This document shows positions 44,658-53,678 of a stretch of DNA of 64,000 bases, in pieces. How positions within the stretch are numbered: the stretch's first letter is position 1; each line of letters starts with the position of its first letter. The notes under the pieces were generated by a model. It made no database searches and was not told the DNA's origin. It was given only the letters and a program-made list of their open reading frames with translations. The translations under genes and the position numbers were made by a program. This stretch comes from an uncultured Holophaga sp. GTDB lineage: Bacteria > Acidobacteriota > Holophagae > Holophagales > Holophagaceae. Location of the stretch: assembly GCF_963677305.1 (NCBI RefSeq), contig NZ_OY781925.1:495501-559500 (forward strand), given 5' to 3'.

Positions 44658-45131
44658 CGGTGGGATTCCTTGGCGAAGGCAGCGTGCCCCGGCCCGCGAC
44701 GGGAGGGCTGGTGTCCGGGTGCGGCAGGGGAGGTGGAGCAGAGCCAAGTGTAGGTCGTACGCATTCCGATGCACATGGGATCGGAGTCCTGGGGCTTCAG
44801 AGCTGGGGGAGGGCACCCCGTGGGGCTGTTCCTCGGATGGGGGCAGGGCATGTCATTCTCCGGCCGGTGGGCGGCCGAAAGGGGGACCGGGGTCCCGGGT
44901 ACTGAGGGGTGCTGCGCAGGGGGCGACCAGTCCACCGACCTTTCCGGTGCGGCAAGGGGGTGACGCGTCGGGCTGTCTTTCAAAGTGGGTCGATAGCGTT
45001 TTAGCATGCCCGGGGAGGGGGTTCAAGCCCCTCCTTGGGGAGCATTCCTCAGAAGGCAAAGGGTTTGCCTGGAGTACATGCCGGTAGGGGCCAGGAGGTG
45101 CCCTGGACCCCGGACCTTCTTCTGCGGGGCT
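44658..45131. other. 474-bp gap without a recognisable gene
   Basis: GC-rich sequence between the DUF2269-like and marR genes. No credible ORF, tRNA or riboswitch consensus was found. A hairpin near 45014-45034 has a loop reading TTCAAGC, like a tRNA T-arm, but no acceptor, D-arm or anticodon arm fits. It may hold the leader and promoter of the DUF2269-like gene. Confidence 0.5.
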
Positions 45132-45737
45132 TCAGTCCCGGCCCCGCTCCAGGGCCTCCAGGAGGCACTCCAAGCCCTGGGCCAGGGCCTCCCGGTCCGT
45201 CTGCAGCCTGGACAGGAGTTCTGCCTCGCGGGCCAGCTGGCGGGGGAAGACCTCATCAATGGCGTTCCGGCCGGCCTCCGTGAGATGGATCAAGGCGGCC
45301 CGGCGGTTGGAGGGGCTGGGCCTGCGCTGGATGAGACCACGCTTCTCCAGCCGGGCCAGGGTCTTGCTGATGGCGGCCGGGGAGACCCGCAGGTGGTCGG
45401 CCAGCCTGCGGGCGATGGTGGGGCTTGCCGCGAAGCGGAGGGGGAGGATCATCTCCAGTTCCGCCTGGCTGAGGGGGGCGCCGTCGTAGACTGGTGCCAG
45501 GGAGGCGTCCATGGCCCAGGAGACCCACTTGAGCAGTCCCATGAGGCGCATGGGAGAGGTGTCCAGGCCGGGGACCAGGGACTGCCACCGGGCCTCAAGG
45601 TCTCCGGGGGAAGCGGTCAGAGGGCTTGGACGTTGATAACCAGTTAACATATCGCTATGATCTCCCCAGTCCGGCTCTGGTGCAAGGTGGTCCCAGGCCA
45701 TCCTGACCTGGGACATCCGTGAAGGCTGATGGCTCAT
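45132..45737 (-). CDS. MarR family transcriptional regulator
   Basis: 201 aa. The winged helix is in the second half: LSQAELEMILPLRFAASPTI, ARRLADHLRVSPAAISKTLARLEKRGLI (recognition helix), then QRRPSPSNRRAALIHLTEAG as the wing. The flanking helices give the dimer. The ATG at 45737 follows GGGGGGAAG. A later ATG (MLTGYQRPS) at about 45651 also has a purine-rich site and AT-rich upstream sequence, so the first 29 residues may not be translated. Divergent from a periplasmic binding protein gene, which it may control. Confidence 0.88.
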   Translation of the reverse strand: MSHQPSRMSQVRMAWDHLAPEPDWGDHSDMLTGYQRPSPLTASPGDLEARWQSLVPGLDTSPMRLMGLLKWVSWAMDASLAPVYDGAPLSQAELEMILPLRFAASPTIARRLADHLRVSPAAISKTLARLEKRGLIQRRPSPSNRRAALIHLTEAGRNAIDEVFPRQLAREAELLSRLQTDREALAQGLECLLEALERGRD

Positions 45738-45846
45738 CGGATCTTCCCCCCATTGCCGCTGTAAGGCGTTATTTTTTTTGTATATCTCGGATGTCTTGTG
45801 ATCTCTGCCCCGCTCCCGGGGCCCTTCCCCTTGTCGGAGTACCACC
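45738..45846. promoter_or_regulatory. AT-rich divergent promoter region of marR and the binding-protein gene
   Basis: 109 nt between divergent starts. It contains CGTTATTTTTTTTGTATATC near 45767-45787, which is conspicuously AT-rich for this genome and probably holds the plus-strand -10. No Fur box or cobalamin riboswitch core was recognised. Confidence 0.45.
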
Positions 45847-46956
45847 ATGATCCTGAACCGCCTCCTCGGCCCCTCTGTCCTCAGTGTCCTCCTGGCAGGT
45901 GGCGGGGGGGGACTGCAGGCGCGTCCTCTCCAGGGCACCGCTGCACTGACTCTGGCCGGGACGCTGGGGAGCGCCCAGGCGCCGGCCGGCGGGACTCGGA
46001 CGATCCGCTTCTACGGGAACCGCAGCGTCACGGTGCCCGCCCAGGTGACCCGCATCGCCTGCGGCTGGCCCGCCCAGAACGCCATCATCGCCATGCTCGG
46101 CTGCGGGGACCGGATCGTGGCCACCAGCACCGTGCTCCGCTCGGTACCGCTCTTCCAGAGCTTCGTGCCCTCCATCCGGAACGCGGTCTACTGCTTCAGC
46201 TCCAGCAACGGGGGATCCTGGAATGTCCAGATGGAGGAGCTGCTCCGCTCCCGCCCCCAGGTGGCCTTCATGCCCGAGAGCGGCGCAGGGCAGCTCAGCG
46301 CCCTGACGGGCATGGGGATCGCGGTGGTGCCCCTCAGGGACAACTCCTTCCAGGCCATGGTGGAGCGCACCCTCATCACCGGGGAGATCCTGGGGCCGGA
46401 GGCTGAGCGCCGGGCGCGGGCCTACCAGAGCTATGTCCAGGCGAACCTGCAGCGGGTCAGCCGGGCTTTGGCCGGGCTGCCCAGGAGCCGGAGGCTGCGG
46501 GTCTACCACTCGCTGGGGGCGGATCCCCTGGCCACCGCCGGAGCGCCCTCCCTGGTGCAGGACTGGATGGACGCCGCTGGGGCCGTCAATGTGGCCGAAC
46601 ACTGGATGAAGGGGATGAAGGGCGGGGACATCTCCCTCGAGCAGCTGCTGAAGGCCGATCCGGATGTGATCATCGCCATGACGCCGGAGGCGGCCCAGCG
46701 GATGATGAGCGACCCCCGCTGGTCCGGGCTCCGGGCGGTGCGGAACCACAGGGTCTATGTGAACCCCAAGGGGATGTTCTGGTGGTGCCGGGAGACCTCC
46801 GAGGAGGCCCTCCAGGTCCTTTGGGTGGCCAAGACCCTCTACCCAGACCGTTTCCGGGGCCTGGACATGGCCAAGGAGACCCGTGACTTCTACCGGAACT
46901 TCTACGGCTGCACCCTGACAGATCAGCAGGTGGCGGGCATCCTCAATCCCCGATGA
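45847..46956 (+). CDS. Periplasmic metal-chelate/corrinoid-type ABC binding protein (class III SBP)
   Basis: 369 aa. After a signal-like N-terminus, the mature part begins near residue 50 with RTIRFYGNRSVTVPAQVTRI, then a BtuF/FhuD-type first lobe (GCGDRIVATSTVLRSVPLF), the connecting long helix near 205-240, and the second lobe (AAGAVNVAEHWM, EQLLKADPDVIIAMTPEA, VYVNPKGMFWWCRETSEEALQVLWVAK). Such proteins bind Fe-siderophores, haem, cobalamin or other metal chelates. The WCRETSEE segment resembles tungstate/cobalt-chelate relatives. No permease or ATPase gene adjoins it, so partners must be elsewhere. It ends at a perfect 19-bp hairpin. Confidence 0.86.
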   Translation: MILNRLLGPSVLSVLLAGGGGGLQARPLQGTAALTLAGTLGSAQAPAGGTRTIRFYGNRSVTVPAQVTRIACGWPAQNAIIAMLGCGDRIVATSTVLRSVPLFQSFVPSIRNAVYCFSSSNGGSWNVQMEELLRSRPQVAFMPESGAGQLSALTGMGIAVVPLRDNSFQAMVERTLITGEILGPEAERRARAYQSYVQANLQRVSRALAGLPRSRRLRVYHSLGADPLATAGAPSLVQDWMDAAGAVNVAEHWMKGMKGGDISLEQLLKADPDVIIAMTPEAAQRMMSDPRWSGLRAVRNHRVYVNPKGMFWWCRETSEEALQVLWVAKTLYPDRFRGLDMAKETRDFYRNFYGCTLTDQQVAGILNPR

Positions 46957-46996
46957 AGGTCTGAGGGGCCGGGCAGGGCCCGGCCCCTCAGACCTT
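46956..46996. terminator. Perfect 19-bp hairpin between convergent stops
   Basis: AAGGTCTGAGGGGCCGGGC and its exact reverse complement are separated by only AGG. The structure fills the space from the last base of one stop codon to the last base of the convergent carbonic anhydrase stop. There is no U tract, but the stem strength would make it a bidirectional terminator or mRNA end-protector. Confidence 0.8.
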
Positions 46997-47538
46997 CAGT
47001 CCTCCCGCAGGGGGTAGAGCAGGTTGTCCTCCACTCGGTAGAGCAGGGGGGCCACCTGGACCTTGGGGTAGCGCAGACGGATGCGCTTGGCCTCGGAGAG
47101 CACGAAGTCGATCTCGTTGTGGATCTCGAACATGGGGGCGAAGTTCATCCAGTGGTGCTCCGCCCACTCCCGGTCCCAGCCAGCGTTGTCCACCAGTCCG
47201 GAGACGAAGGCCTCCCGCTGGCTCATGAGGTCGGTCATGCCGCAGTGAGTGTGCCCCAGCAGGGCGACGGTGCGGACGCCTCCCACCCCGATGGCATAGG
47301 AGACCTTGAACTCGCTGTGGCGGAGGTTGCCCCCCCCGGTGCGCAGGATGTAGGCGAAGTTGTCGGGGATCCTGAGGTGCTTGCGGTTGTCCATGCACAT
47401 CCCGATGAGGATGCGGGGCTCGGGCACCGGGATCAGGGTCTGGCCCAGGTTGTGGTAACGGAGGAGCTCCTCCAGAGGCGTGCCCCGGAAGTGCTCAGGG
47501 ATCTGGGATTCGTCAGCGACGGTGATCAGTCTGTCCAT
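46996..47538 (-). CDS. Beta-class carbonic anhydrase-like protein
   Basis: 180 aa. Zinc ligands and catalytic dyad are in place: Cys48-x-Asp50-x-Arg52 (CMDNR) and His96-x-x-Cys99 (HTHCG). Beta carbonic anhydrases hydrate CO2 to bicarbonate. The protein is short and the region after residue 110 is distinct from the well-studied enzymes, placing it in one of the smaller beta-CA-like subgroups. Activity is likely but not certain. Single gene on the minus strand, divergent from hemerythrin. Confidence 0.83.
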   Translation of the reverse strand: MDRLITVADESQIPEHFRGTPLEELLRYHNLGQTLIPVPEPRILIGMCMDNRKHLRIPDNFAYILRTGGGNLRHSEFKVSYAIGVGGVRTVALLGHTHCGMTDLMSQREAFVSGLVDNAGWDREWAEHHWMNFAPMFEIHNEIDFVLSEAKRIRLRYPKVQVAPLLYRVEDNLLYPLRED

Positions 47539-47669
47539 ACCTGAAGATGATAGCCCGATCCGGGTGCACTTTCCCTTGTGCAGGTGTCCTGGGGGGCTTG
47601 GTGGGATGGATTGTGCTTGACGCCGTATTCCGGGGGCGGACCTTTGAATGCATTGGCATGGAGGTGAGC

Positions 47670-48071
47670 ATGCTGGCTCAATGGAACGACTCGTACCGGA
47701 CCGGGCACAGTGTGGTGGATGGGCAGCACCAGAAGCTCTTCACCCTGGTCAATGACCTGCACGAGGCCATCATCCACGGTCAGGGCAGGACCTTCCTGGT
47801 CAATGCCCTGAAGACGCTGGCGGACTACTGCGCCAGCCACTTCACGACAGAAGAGAAGCTGATGGACGAACTGGGCTACCCGGAGGCGGCGGAGCACAAG
47901 CGGCTCCATCGTGAGTTGGCGGCCCAGGCGGCCGAGGTCATCGAGGGCTACAGCTCGGGACGGACCCAGCTGCCCCTGAAGATGGGGCAGTTCCTGAACG
48001 ACTGGCTCAGCCACCACATTGGTGAGCAGGACAAGAAGTTCATTGCCTGGGTCCGCACCCAGGGGCGCTGA
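47670..48071 (+). CDS. Bacteriohemerythrin
   Basis: 133 aa from the ATG at 47670, which has GGAGGTGAGC just upstream; longer in-frame starts add unrelated sequence. The diiron O2-binding four-helix bundle is shown by the VVDGQHQKLF motif (His20), HFTTEEKLMDELGYP, EHKRLHREL and the last HHIGEQDKKF, together giving the His/Glu/Asp ligand set. Bacteriohemerythrins carry or sense O2 in microaerobic bacteria. It is a free-standing domain. Convergent with the M16 peptidase, with 3 nt between stops. Confidence 0.93.
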   Translation: MLAQWNDSYRTGHSVVDGQHQKLFTLVNDLHEAIIHGQGRTFLVNALKTLADYCASHFTTEEKLMDELGYPEAAEHKRLHRELAAQAAEVIEGYSSGRTQLPLKMGQFLNDWLSHHIGEQDKKFIAWVRTQGR

Positions 48072-48074
48072 GAC

Positions 48075-50843
48075 TCACTTTGCAGTCTTGAAGTCGCCGG
48101 CCTCCACCACCAGCAGGCGGCTGGGGTCCAGGTGCTTCCTGAGTGCCGCCGTGACCTCGGTGGGCGTCAGGCTGCGGATGCGGTCCTCGATGCCCTGGCT
48201 GAAGGCCAGGGTCCGGTCGGACTCGCTGAGGCTGGCAAGGGTGCTGGCGAGCTCCCGATCCTGGGCACGGCTGACCTGTCGGGACTGGAGCCAGCCCTTC
48301 CGGGCGGCGTCCAGCTCCTCCTGGGTGAAGCCCTCCTTGAGCGCCCGCTCCAGCTCCTCGTGGAAGGCCCTCTCCAGCTTCCCGGCGTTCTGGGGCGCGA
48401 AGATGGCATAGGCAGTCCAGGCGCCTGCCGCCTCCTGGGGCGAGGCCTGGAGCTGGCTGCCGACCCCGTAGCTGAGCCCCTCCTTCTGCCGGATGCGGGT
48501 GGCCAGACGGGAGTTGAGGAAGCCACCACCCAGCATGAAGTTGCCCATGACCAGGGCGGGGTAGTCGGGATCGGTCTCCTGGAGGGGGAGGGCCAGCCCG
48601 GCGGCGAAGAAGGCATTGGCCTTGTCCGGGGTCCTGCGGGTGAGATGCCCGCCCTGGGCCGGTCGGTAGACCCGGGGCATGCGGGTGTAGGGGATGGGGC
48701 TCTTCCATGTGCCCAGAAGCTCGTCCACCAGGGGGCGCAGGGCAGCAGGGTCCACAGCGCCCACCACCGCGAGCTCGCCCGCCCCGGCTCCATAGAAGTC
48801 ATGGTGGAAGCGCTTCAGGTCCTCGAGCTCGACTCCCTTGAGGACTTGGAGCTGTTCATCCAGGTCGGGGACATAGCGGGGGTGTCCCTTGGGATAGGGG
48901 CTCAGGGTCTTCTGGTAGAGGAGGCTGCCCAGGGCCGTGGGCTCGGAGCGCTGGGCCTCCAGGTCGGAGAGGGCCTTTTCCCGCAGGGTGTCGAACTCGG
49001 CCTTGGGGAAGGCGGGCTCCCGCAGGAGCTCCGTCACCAGGCGCAGCAGCTCCGGCAGGTTCTCGGCCACGGTCTCGCCCCGCACGGTCAGCCCTTCGTC
49101 GTCTCCGGAGATGGTGAGCTGGGCCTTGAGCTGGTCCAGCCGGTCCGCGATCTGGGCGCGGGTGAGGCGGGCGCTGCCCCGGAGGAGCATCTCAGGGACC
49201 AGGCTGCCGGCATCATCCCGACCCCGCAGCGTGGCCTCGCTGCCGAAATGGAGATCCAGGGTGAAGGCCACGGAGCCGCCTCGGGTCTTCTTGGGGATGA
49301 CCACGGTCCGGAGCCCGGCCGGGGTGGTGAAGCGCACGGCCCGCTTCTCGATGGCCGCAGGGCTGGGGTCGAAGGCCTCCCCCTGGGTCACCTGGGCCCT
49401 GCCCTTGTAGTCCTTGACCATGGCCTCCACGTCGGTCTCCTGGGGGATCTCGGCACGGTCGGGGTGATCCTCGGGGATGAAGAGCCCCAGGGTCCGGTTG
49501 GCGGGCTTGAGATAGGCCTTGGCCACCCGGTCCACATCGGTGGCGCTCACCGCCTGGACCCGGTCCCGGTCCAGGAAGAAGAGCCGCCAGTCCCCCAGGG
49601 CGATGTACTCGCTGAGGGCAAGACCCACCCGGTCAGCGTCGTTGAGAGCCAAGTCCACCTCCTTCATGAGCTGCTGGCGGGCCCGGTCCACCTCGGCCTG
49701 GGTGAAGCTCTGACGGGAGGGGTCCTCCAGCTCCTTGAGCAGGTCCTGGCGGGCCCGGTCGAGGGGGGCTTCGGTGCGGACCTGGGCCCCCACCAGGAGA
49801 TAGGAGGGTTCCTGGAGCTGGAAGGGCCAGGCGAAGACCGAGACGGCTTCCTTGGTATCCACCAGGGACTTGTGGAGGCGCCCCGTGGGAGTGTCTCCCA
49901 GGATCTGGGCCAGCACCGCCAAGGGGGCGAAGTCCGGGTGGGAGCCTGGGGGCAGGTGGTAGCCGGCCATCACCGCCTGGAAGTCGCCCTTGCGGCGGAC
50001 GGTGGTCAGACGCTCCCCGTCCTGCACGGGCTCCCGGGTATAGGTCTTCTGGAGGACCCGGGTGGGGCGGGGGATGGCTCCGAACTTCCGCTGGATCAGC
50101 TCCAGGGTCCGGGCCTCGTCGATGCGCCCGGCCACCAGGAGTACGGCGTTGTCCGGCTGGTAGTAGGTGCGGAAGAAGGCCGAGAGGCGGTGGATGTCCA
50201 CGTTCTCGATGTCGCTGCGGGCGCCGATGGTGGGCTTGCCGTAGTTGTGCCAGTCGTAGGCCGCCTCCATGACCCGTTGCTGCAGCACGCGCATGGGGTT
50301 GTTCTCCCCCATCTCGAACTCGTTGCGCACCACCGTCATCTCCGTCTTCAGGAGCCCGGCGGCCTTCTCCGGGTCGATGGCGATCCAGCTGTTGATCATC
50401 CGGTCCGCCTCGAGGTCCAGGGCCCATTCGAGGTTCTCGGGGCTGGCCTGGAAGGTCTCGAAGTAGTTGGTGCGGTCGTACCAGGTGCTGCCGTTGGGGC
50501 GGGTGCCGTGCTCCGTGAGCTCCTTGGGGATGTCGGGGTGGTGCGGCGTGCCCTTGAAGACCATGTGCTCCAGGAGGTGGGCCATGCCCGTCTCTCCATA
50601 GTTCTCGTTCCGGCTGCCCACCATGTAGGTGATGTTCACGGTAATGGTGGGCTTGCCGGGATCCGGGAAGAGGAGCACCCGCAGGCCGTTGGCGAGGCGG
50701 TATTCGGTGATGCCCTCCACGGTGGCCACCTTCACCGGTGTCGCCTGGGCCTGCCCGGTGGGGGCCGGGGTCGGCGGCGTGGCGGCTTCCAGGACGAGGC
50801 CGGAAACCAGGGTGAAGGCGAGGGCGGTGCCGATGCGTGTCAT
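48075..50843 (-). CDS. M16 family zinc peptidase (two-domain, exported)
   Basis: 922 aa. N-terminal signal peptide (about 1-21). The first M16 unit has the inverted zinc motif HxxEH at His89-Leu-Leu-Glu92-His93, the RPNGSTWYDRTNYFET strand, and the distal glutamate near Glu168. The second unit (from about residue 500) has no HxxEH and acts as the inactive half, as in pitrilysin/PqqL-type proteins. The RIRQKEGLSYGVGS segment near residue 790 is the conserved R/Y region of the inactive half. Periplasmic peptide degradation is likely. It lies 9 nt after the UDG-family gene on the same strand. Confidence 0.93.
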   Translation of the reverse strand: MTRIGTALAFTLVSGLVLEAATPPTPAPTGQAQATPVKVATVEGITEYRLANGLRVLLFPDPGKPTITVNITYMVGSRNENYGETGMAHLLEHMVFKGTPHHPDIPKELTEHGTRPNGSTWYDRTNYFETFQASPENLEWALDLEADRMINSWIAIDPEKAAGLLKTEMTVVRNEFEMGENNPMRVLQQRVMEAAYDWHNYGKPTIGARSDIENVDIHRLSAFFRTYYQPDNAVLLVAGRIDEARTLELIQRKFGAIPRPTRVLQKTYTREPVQDGERLTTVRRKGDFQAVMAGYHLPPGSHPDFAPLAVLAQILGDTPTGRLHKSLVDTKEAVSVFAWPFQLQEPSYLLVGAQVRTEAPLDRARQDLLKELEDPSRQSFTQAEVDRARQQLMKEVDLALNDADRVGLALSEYIALGDWRLFFLDRDRVQAVSATDVDRVAKAYLKPANRTLGLFIPEDHPDRAEIPQETDVEAMVKDYKGRAQVTQGEAFDPSPAAIEKRAVRFTTPAGLRTVVIPKKTRGGSVAFTLDLHFGSEATLRGRDDAGSLVPEMLLRGSARLTRAQIADRLDQLKAQLTISGDDEGLTVRGETVAENLPELLRLVTELLREPAFPKAEFDTLREKALSDLEAQRSEPTALGSLLYQKTLSPYPKGHPRYVPDLDEQLQVLKGVELEDLKRFHHDFYGAGAGELAVVGAVDPAALRPLVDELLGTWKSPIPYTRMPRVYRPAQGGHLTRRTPDKANAFFAAGLALPLQETDPDYPALVMGNFMLGGGFLNSRLATRIRQKEGLSYGVGSQLQASPQEAAGAWTAYAIFAPQNAGKLERAFHEELERALKEGFTQEELDAARKGWLQSRQVSRAQDRELASTLASLSESDRTLAFSQGIEDRIRSLTPTEVTAALRKHLDPSRLLVVEAGDFKTAK

Positions 50844-50852
50844 GACATGTCC

Positions 50853-51455
50853 TTAGGCTTGGAGGATCAGGGCGAGGTCCCGCTCCCAGGCGGCTTGCAG
50901 ATCCCGAAGCCGGAGACCCTTCCCCTTGTCGGGGGCGGCCTGCAGGAGACCCTGGGCGCTGGGATGGGGAAGGCAGAAGAGTTCGAAGGGCGGGACTTCG
51001 CGGATCTGGGTGAGGGCCCACTGGGCCCGCTTGCCCAGGGTGACGACCCGGAGCCAGCCCTCGCTCCGGCCGGCGGCCCGGTGGAGCTCTCCATGGATGC
51101 GGGCGAGATTGTCCGGGTTCCGGAGCTCGGGGTTGGTGGGGGCCCGGAACTTCTGGCCGTCCGAGCTGGGGCAGACGGGGTAGGCATTGCTGAGGGCGGC
51201 CCCCCTGAGGACAGGCCTCAGGTCCAGCTCCCGGAAGCGGGCTCCGTCCCAGTCCTTGAAGGCGGCCTCGGGCACTTCCGCCATGCCCGCCGCGGCCAGG
51301 GCGCGGTAGACCTGCACCCCCGCCCGGTCCCCCCAGAAGGGGATACCGCTCTGGTCGGCCCCCCTGGGCCCCGGGGCCTCACCGTAGAGGAGCAGCCGCA
51401 CGGGGCCCTCCTCGGGGAAGAGGGCGGGAACGGGGAGCTGCCGGATCCGGGTCAT
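50853..51455 (-). CDS. Uracil-DNA glycosylase superfamily protein
   Basis: 200 aa. Motif 1 is GEAPGPRGADQSGIPFWGDRAG (shown in part; near residue 25), the water-activating segment of family 4/5 UDGs and related proteins. Motif 2 is LPHPSAQ near 165. The four cysteines that bind the [4Fe-4S] cluster in families 4 and 5 are not all present (only two Cys overall), so this is a cluster-less member, probably acting on uracil or another lesion, or a non-catalytic relative. It is followed closely by the M16 peptidase gene. Confidence 0.78.
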   Translation of the reverse strand: MTRIRQLPVPALFPEEGPVRLLLYGEAPGPRGADQSGIPFWGDRAGVQVYRALAAAGMAEVPEAAFKDWDGARFRELDLRPVLRGAALSNAYPVCPSSDGQKFRAPTNPELRNPDNLARIHGELHRAAGRSEGWLRVVTLGKRAQWALTQIREVPPFELFCLPHPSAQGLLQAAPDKGKGLRLRDLQAAWERDLALILQA

Positions 51456-51572
51456 CTCCAGAGTGTGTCACGATCCAGCGGCCCGGTAAGGGGGTCCCCG
51501 GGCCTGCCATTCTTGCCCCTTGGCAATCGTGAAAAAAAACCTAACTTTTCCTATGTCTTTGGGAGTAGTGCC

Positions 51573-51761
51573 ATGGGGAATAAGGGTCAGCCCGACTCAA
51601 AGACTGGGCGTTGCCAGTACCTGGAAGAAGGGCGCAAGGAGCGGGAGCGGGAGTTTGGGGAGCTGCCCCGGCTCTGCAGGGAAGACCTGGAACATCCGGA
51701 GGGCTATCACCAGCGGCTCCACGACTGGATCATCAAGCAGGGGCGGGGAGGCCGCCGCTAG
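51573..51761 (+). CDS. Small charged protein, unknown
   Basis: 62 aa, MGNKGQPDSKTGRCQYLEEG followed by a Lys/Glu/Arg-rich helix and ending in GRGGRR. GGGAG precedes the ATG by 8 nt, and the upstream 60 nt contain an A-rich run (8 A's) typical of a promoter. Two cysteines are spaced about 22 residues apart. It is unrelated to any family I know. It is in frame with a long open stretch antisense to the peptidase gene, but only this part has its own start signals. Confidence 0.6.
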   Translation: MGNKGQPDSKTGRCQYLEEGRKEREREFGELPRLCREDLEHPEGYHQRLHDWIIKQGRGGRR

Positions 51762-51837
51762 GTCCTCCGGGCGCGGCGCGGAAAGCGGGAGCCCGGCCCG
51801 GGGATGCCGGTGCCGGGGCTCGGGGAGGATGCCGCAA

Positions 51838-53595
51838 TCAGAGGTATTCGATGGGGTAGGTGCCCCGGGTGATGACCTGGGAGGCGATGCTCTCCGTGAG
51901 CTTGGAGCCGGACTCGGGCACCGCGAGATCGAAGGCCTTCAGATCCGCCAGGGCGCTTTCCAGGGCTTCACCCTCCAGCACCTCCGCCACGAGCAGGCGG
52001 GCGTTGGCGGTGATGCGGGGCAGGGTCTCGTTGACGAAGAGCCGGGCCATGTCCCCGGCGATGCCGGCAGCCCGGTGGGAGGCTGAGGCCATCTTGGCTG
52101 CGCGCACCACGGCGGACTCCATGGCATAGATCTCCGTGGCCATGTCGGCGGCCCGGGCTGCGCCCTCCTGGTTCTCGATGAGCTTCTGGCCGCAGACCTC
52201 GAGAGCGGCGGCGATGGCGTAGTGGGCTTCACGCTTGGCCAGCTCCACGGCCTGGAAGGCCCGGCCCAGGGGACCTTCGGCAGCCTGGGGCAGCTCGGCG
52301 GTGTCCTTGCGCAGGGTCAGGGTGGCGTTGCCGGACTTCTTGAAGATCTGGCCCGCGATGATCATGCGGTTGATCTCGTTGGTGCCCTCGAAGATGCGGT
52401 TGATGCGGTTGTCGCGGAAGATCTTCTCGGGAGGGTACTCGGCGGAGAAGCCGTAGCCGCCGAAGCACTGCACGGCGTCATCGGCGATGAGGCCCAGGGC
52501 CTCCGAGTCCCAGACCTTCATCATGGAGGCCTCCATCTGGAACTCGTCCATGATCTCCATCTTCTGCTTGGCGGCATCCGGCTGGTCCCAGTGGATGGCG
52601 TGCATGCCTTCGTTGATGTAGCCGATGGTGCGGAAGTTCATGCTCTCGGCCACGAAGGTGCGGGTCGCCATCATGGCGATGTACTTGCGGATCAGCCCGA
52701 AGTGGTTGATGGTCTTGCCGAACTGGGCCCGCTCCCCCGTGTAGCGCAGGGTGGCCTTGATGGCCTCCTTGGCCAGGCCGCTGCAGCCCGCGCCCAGCTT
52801 GAAGCGCCCGATGGCCAGGATGCCGAAGGCGATGCGGTGGCCGCGGCCGATCTCGCCCAGGAGGCGGTCCTTGGGGATGCGGCAGTTGTCGAAGTTCATG
52901 GCGCGGGTGGAGGAGCCCTTGATGCCCAGCTTGTGCTCCTCCTCCTCGATGGCGAAGCCAGGATCGCCCTTCTCGACGATGAAGGCGCTGAACTTGCGGC
53001 CGTCCACCTTGGCGAAGACGATGAAGACATCGGCGAAGCCGGCATTGGTGATCCACATCTTGGCGCCGTTCAGGATCCATTCCTCGCCGTCCAGCTTGGC
53101 GATGGTCTTGGAGTTCATGGCGTCGCTGCCCGCCCCGGGCTCGGTGAGGGCGTAGGCGGCGATGCGGCGGCCCGCGGCGAGGTCGGGGAGGTATTTGGCC
53201 TTCTGGGCCTCATTGCCGAAGTAGACGATGGGCAGGGTGCCGATGCCCGTGTGGGCGCCGAAGCTGACGGAGAAGGAGGCCTGGCGGCCCAGCTCCTCCA
53301 GCACCAGGAGGCCCGTGGTCTTGTCCAGGTCCAGGCCGTCGAAGACCTCGGGGATTTCGAGGCCCAGCAGGCCCAGATCACCGGCCTTGCGCAGGAGGGT
53401 GCGGCTGAGGTCCATGCTCAGGTCGTCGATGGCGGCGTCCTTGGGCAGAATTTCGCCCTCCACGAATCTGCGGGCGACCTTGCCGATGGCGCGGGCCTCT
53501 TCGCTCAGCTCCTCGGGGGTGAACTGGGGCTGGGAGCCCGCAGGGGCCAGCAGGAAGCTGCCTCCGAAGATCTTTTCCGTGGTGCTGGCGTCCAT
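51838..53595 (-). CDS. Acyl-CoA dehydrogenase, very-long-chain type
   Basis: 585 aa from the ATG at 53595 (GGAGG upstream). The core ACAD fold is in residues 40-420: AYALTEPGAGSDAMNSKTIA (FAD/substrate signature) and the catalytic-glutamate region RIFEGTNEINRMII near 410. The last 160 residues are the helical C-terminal extension found in VLCAD/ACAD9-type enzymes. It would start fatty-acid beta-oxidation by forming the trans-2-enoyl-CoA. No ETF or hydratase gene is adjacent. Divergent from ubiE/menG. Confidence 0.94.
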   Translation of the reverse strand: MDASTTEKIFGGSFLLAPAGSQPQFTPEELSEEARAIGKVARRFVEGEILPKDAAIDDLSMDLSRTLLRKAGDLGLLGLEIPEVFDGLDLDKTTGLLVLEELGRQASFSVSFGAHTGIGTLPIVYFGNEAQKAKYLPDLAAGRRIAAYALTEPGAGSDAMNSKTIAKLDGEEWILNGAKMWITNAGFADVFIVFAKVDGRKFSAFIVEKGDPGFAIEEEEHKLGIKGSSTRAMNFDNCRIPKDRLLGEIGRGHRIAFGILAIGRFKLGAGCSGLAKEAIKATLRYTGERAQFGKTINHFGLIRKYIAMMATRTFVAESMNFRTIGYINEGMHAIHWDQPDAAKQKMEIMDEFQMEASMMKVWDSEALGLIADDAVQCFGGYGFSAEYPPEKIFRDNRINRIFEGTNEINRMIIAGQIFKKSGNATLTLRKDTAELPQAAEGPLGRAFQAVELAKREAHYAIAAALEVCGQKLIENQEGAARAADMATEIYAMESAVVRAAKMASASHRAAGIAGDMARLFVNETLPRITANARLLVAEVLEGEALESALADLKAFDLAVPESGSKLTESIASQVITRGTYPIEYL

Positions 53596-53678
53596 GGGGC
53601 CTCCGTACCGGATTCGTGGGGATGAAGGGCCATTGTACTTGAAGTGCCCCATTCGTCCGAGGGTGGGCTCAAGGCATC

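Noticed and set aside
45014..45034. tRNA-like T-arm (stem with TTCAAGC loop)
   Set aside because: The loop fits the T-loop consensus, but there is no matching 7-bp acceptor stem, D-arm, anticodon arm or CCA in the right positions on either strand; it is most likely a plain hairpin.
48132..51572. Long plus-strand open frame opposite the M16 peptidase and UDG genes
   Set aside because: Its composition (Gly/Leu/Glu/Val-rich, no domain) and exact antisense position mark it as a shadow; only the last 62 codons have their own start signals.
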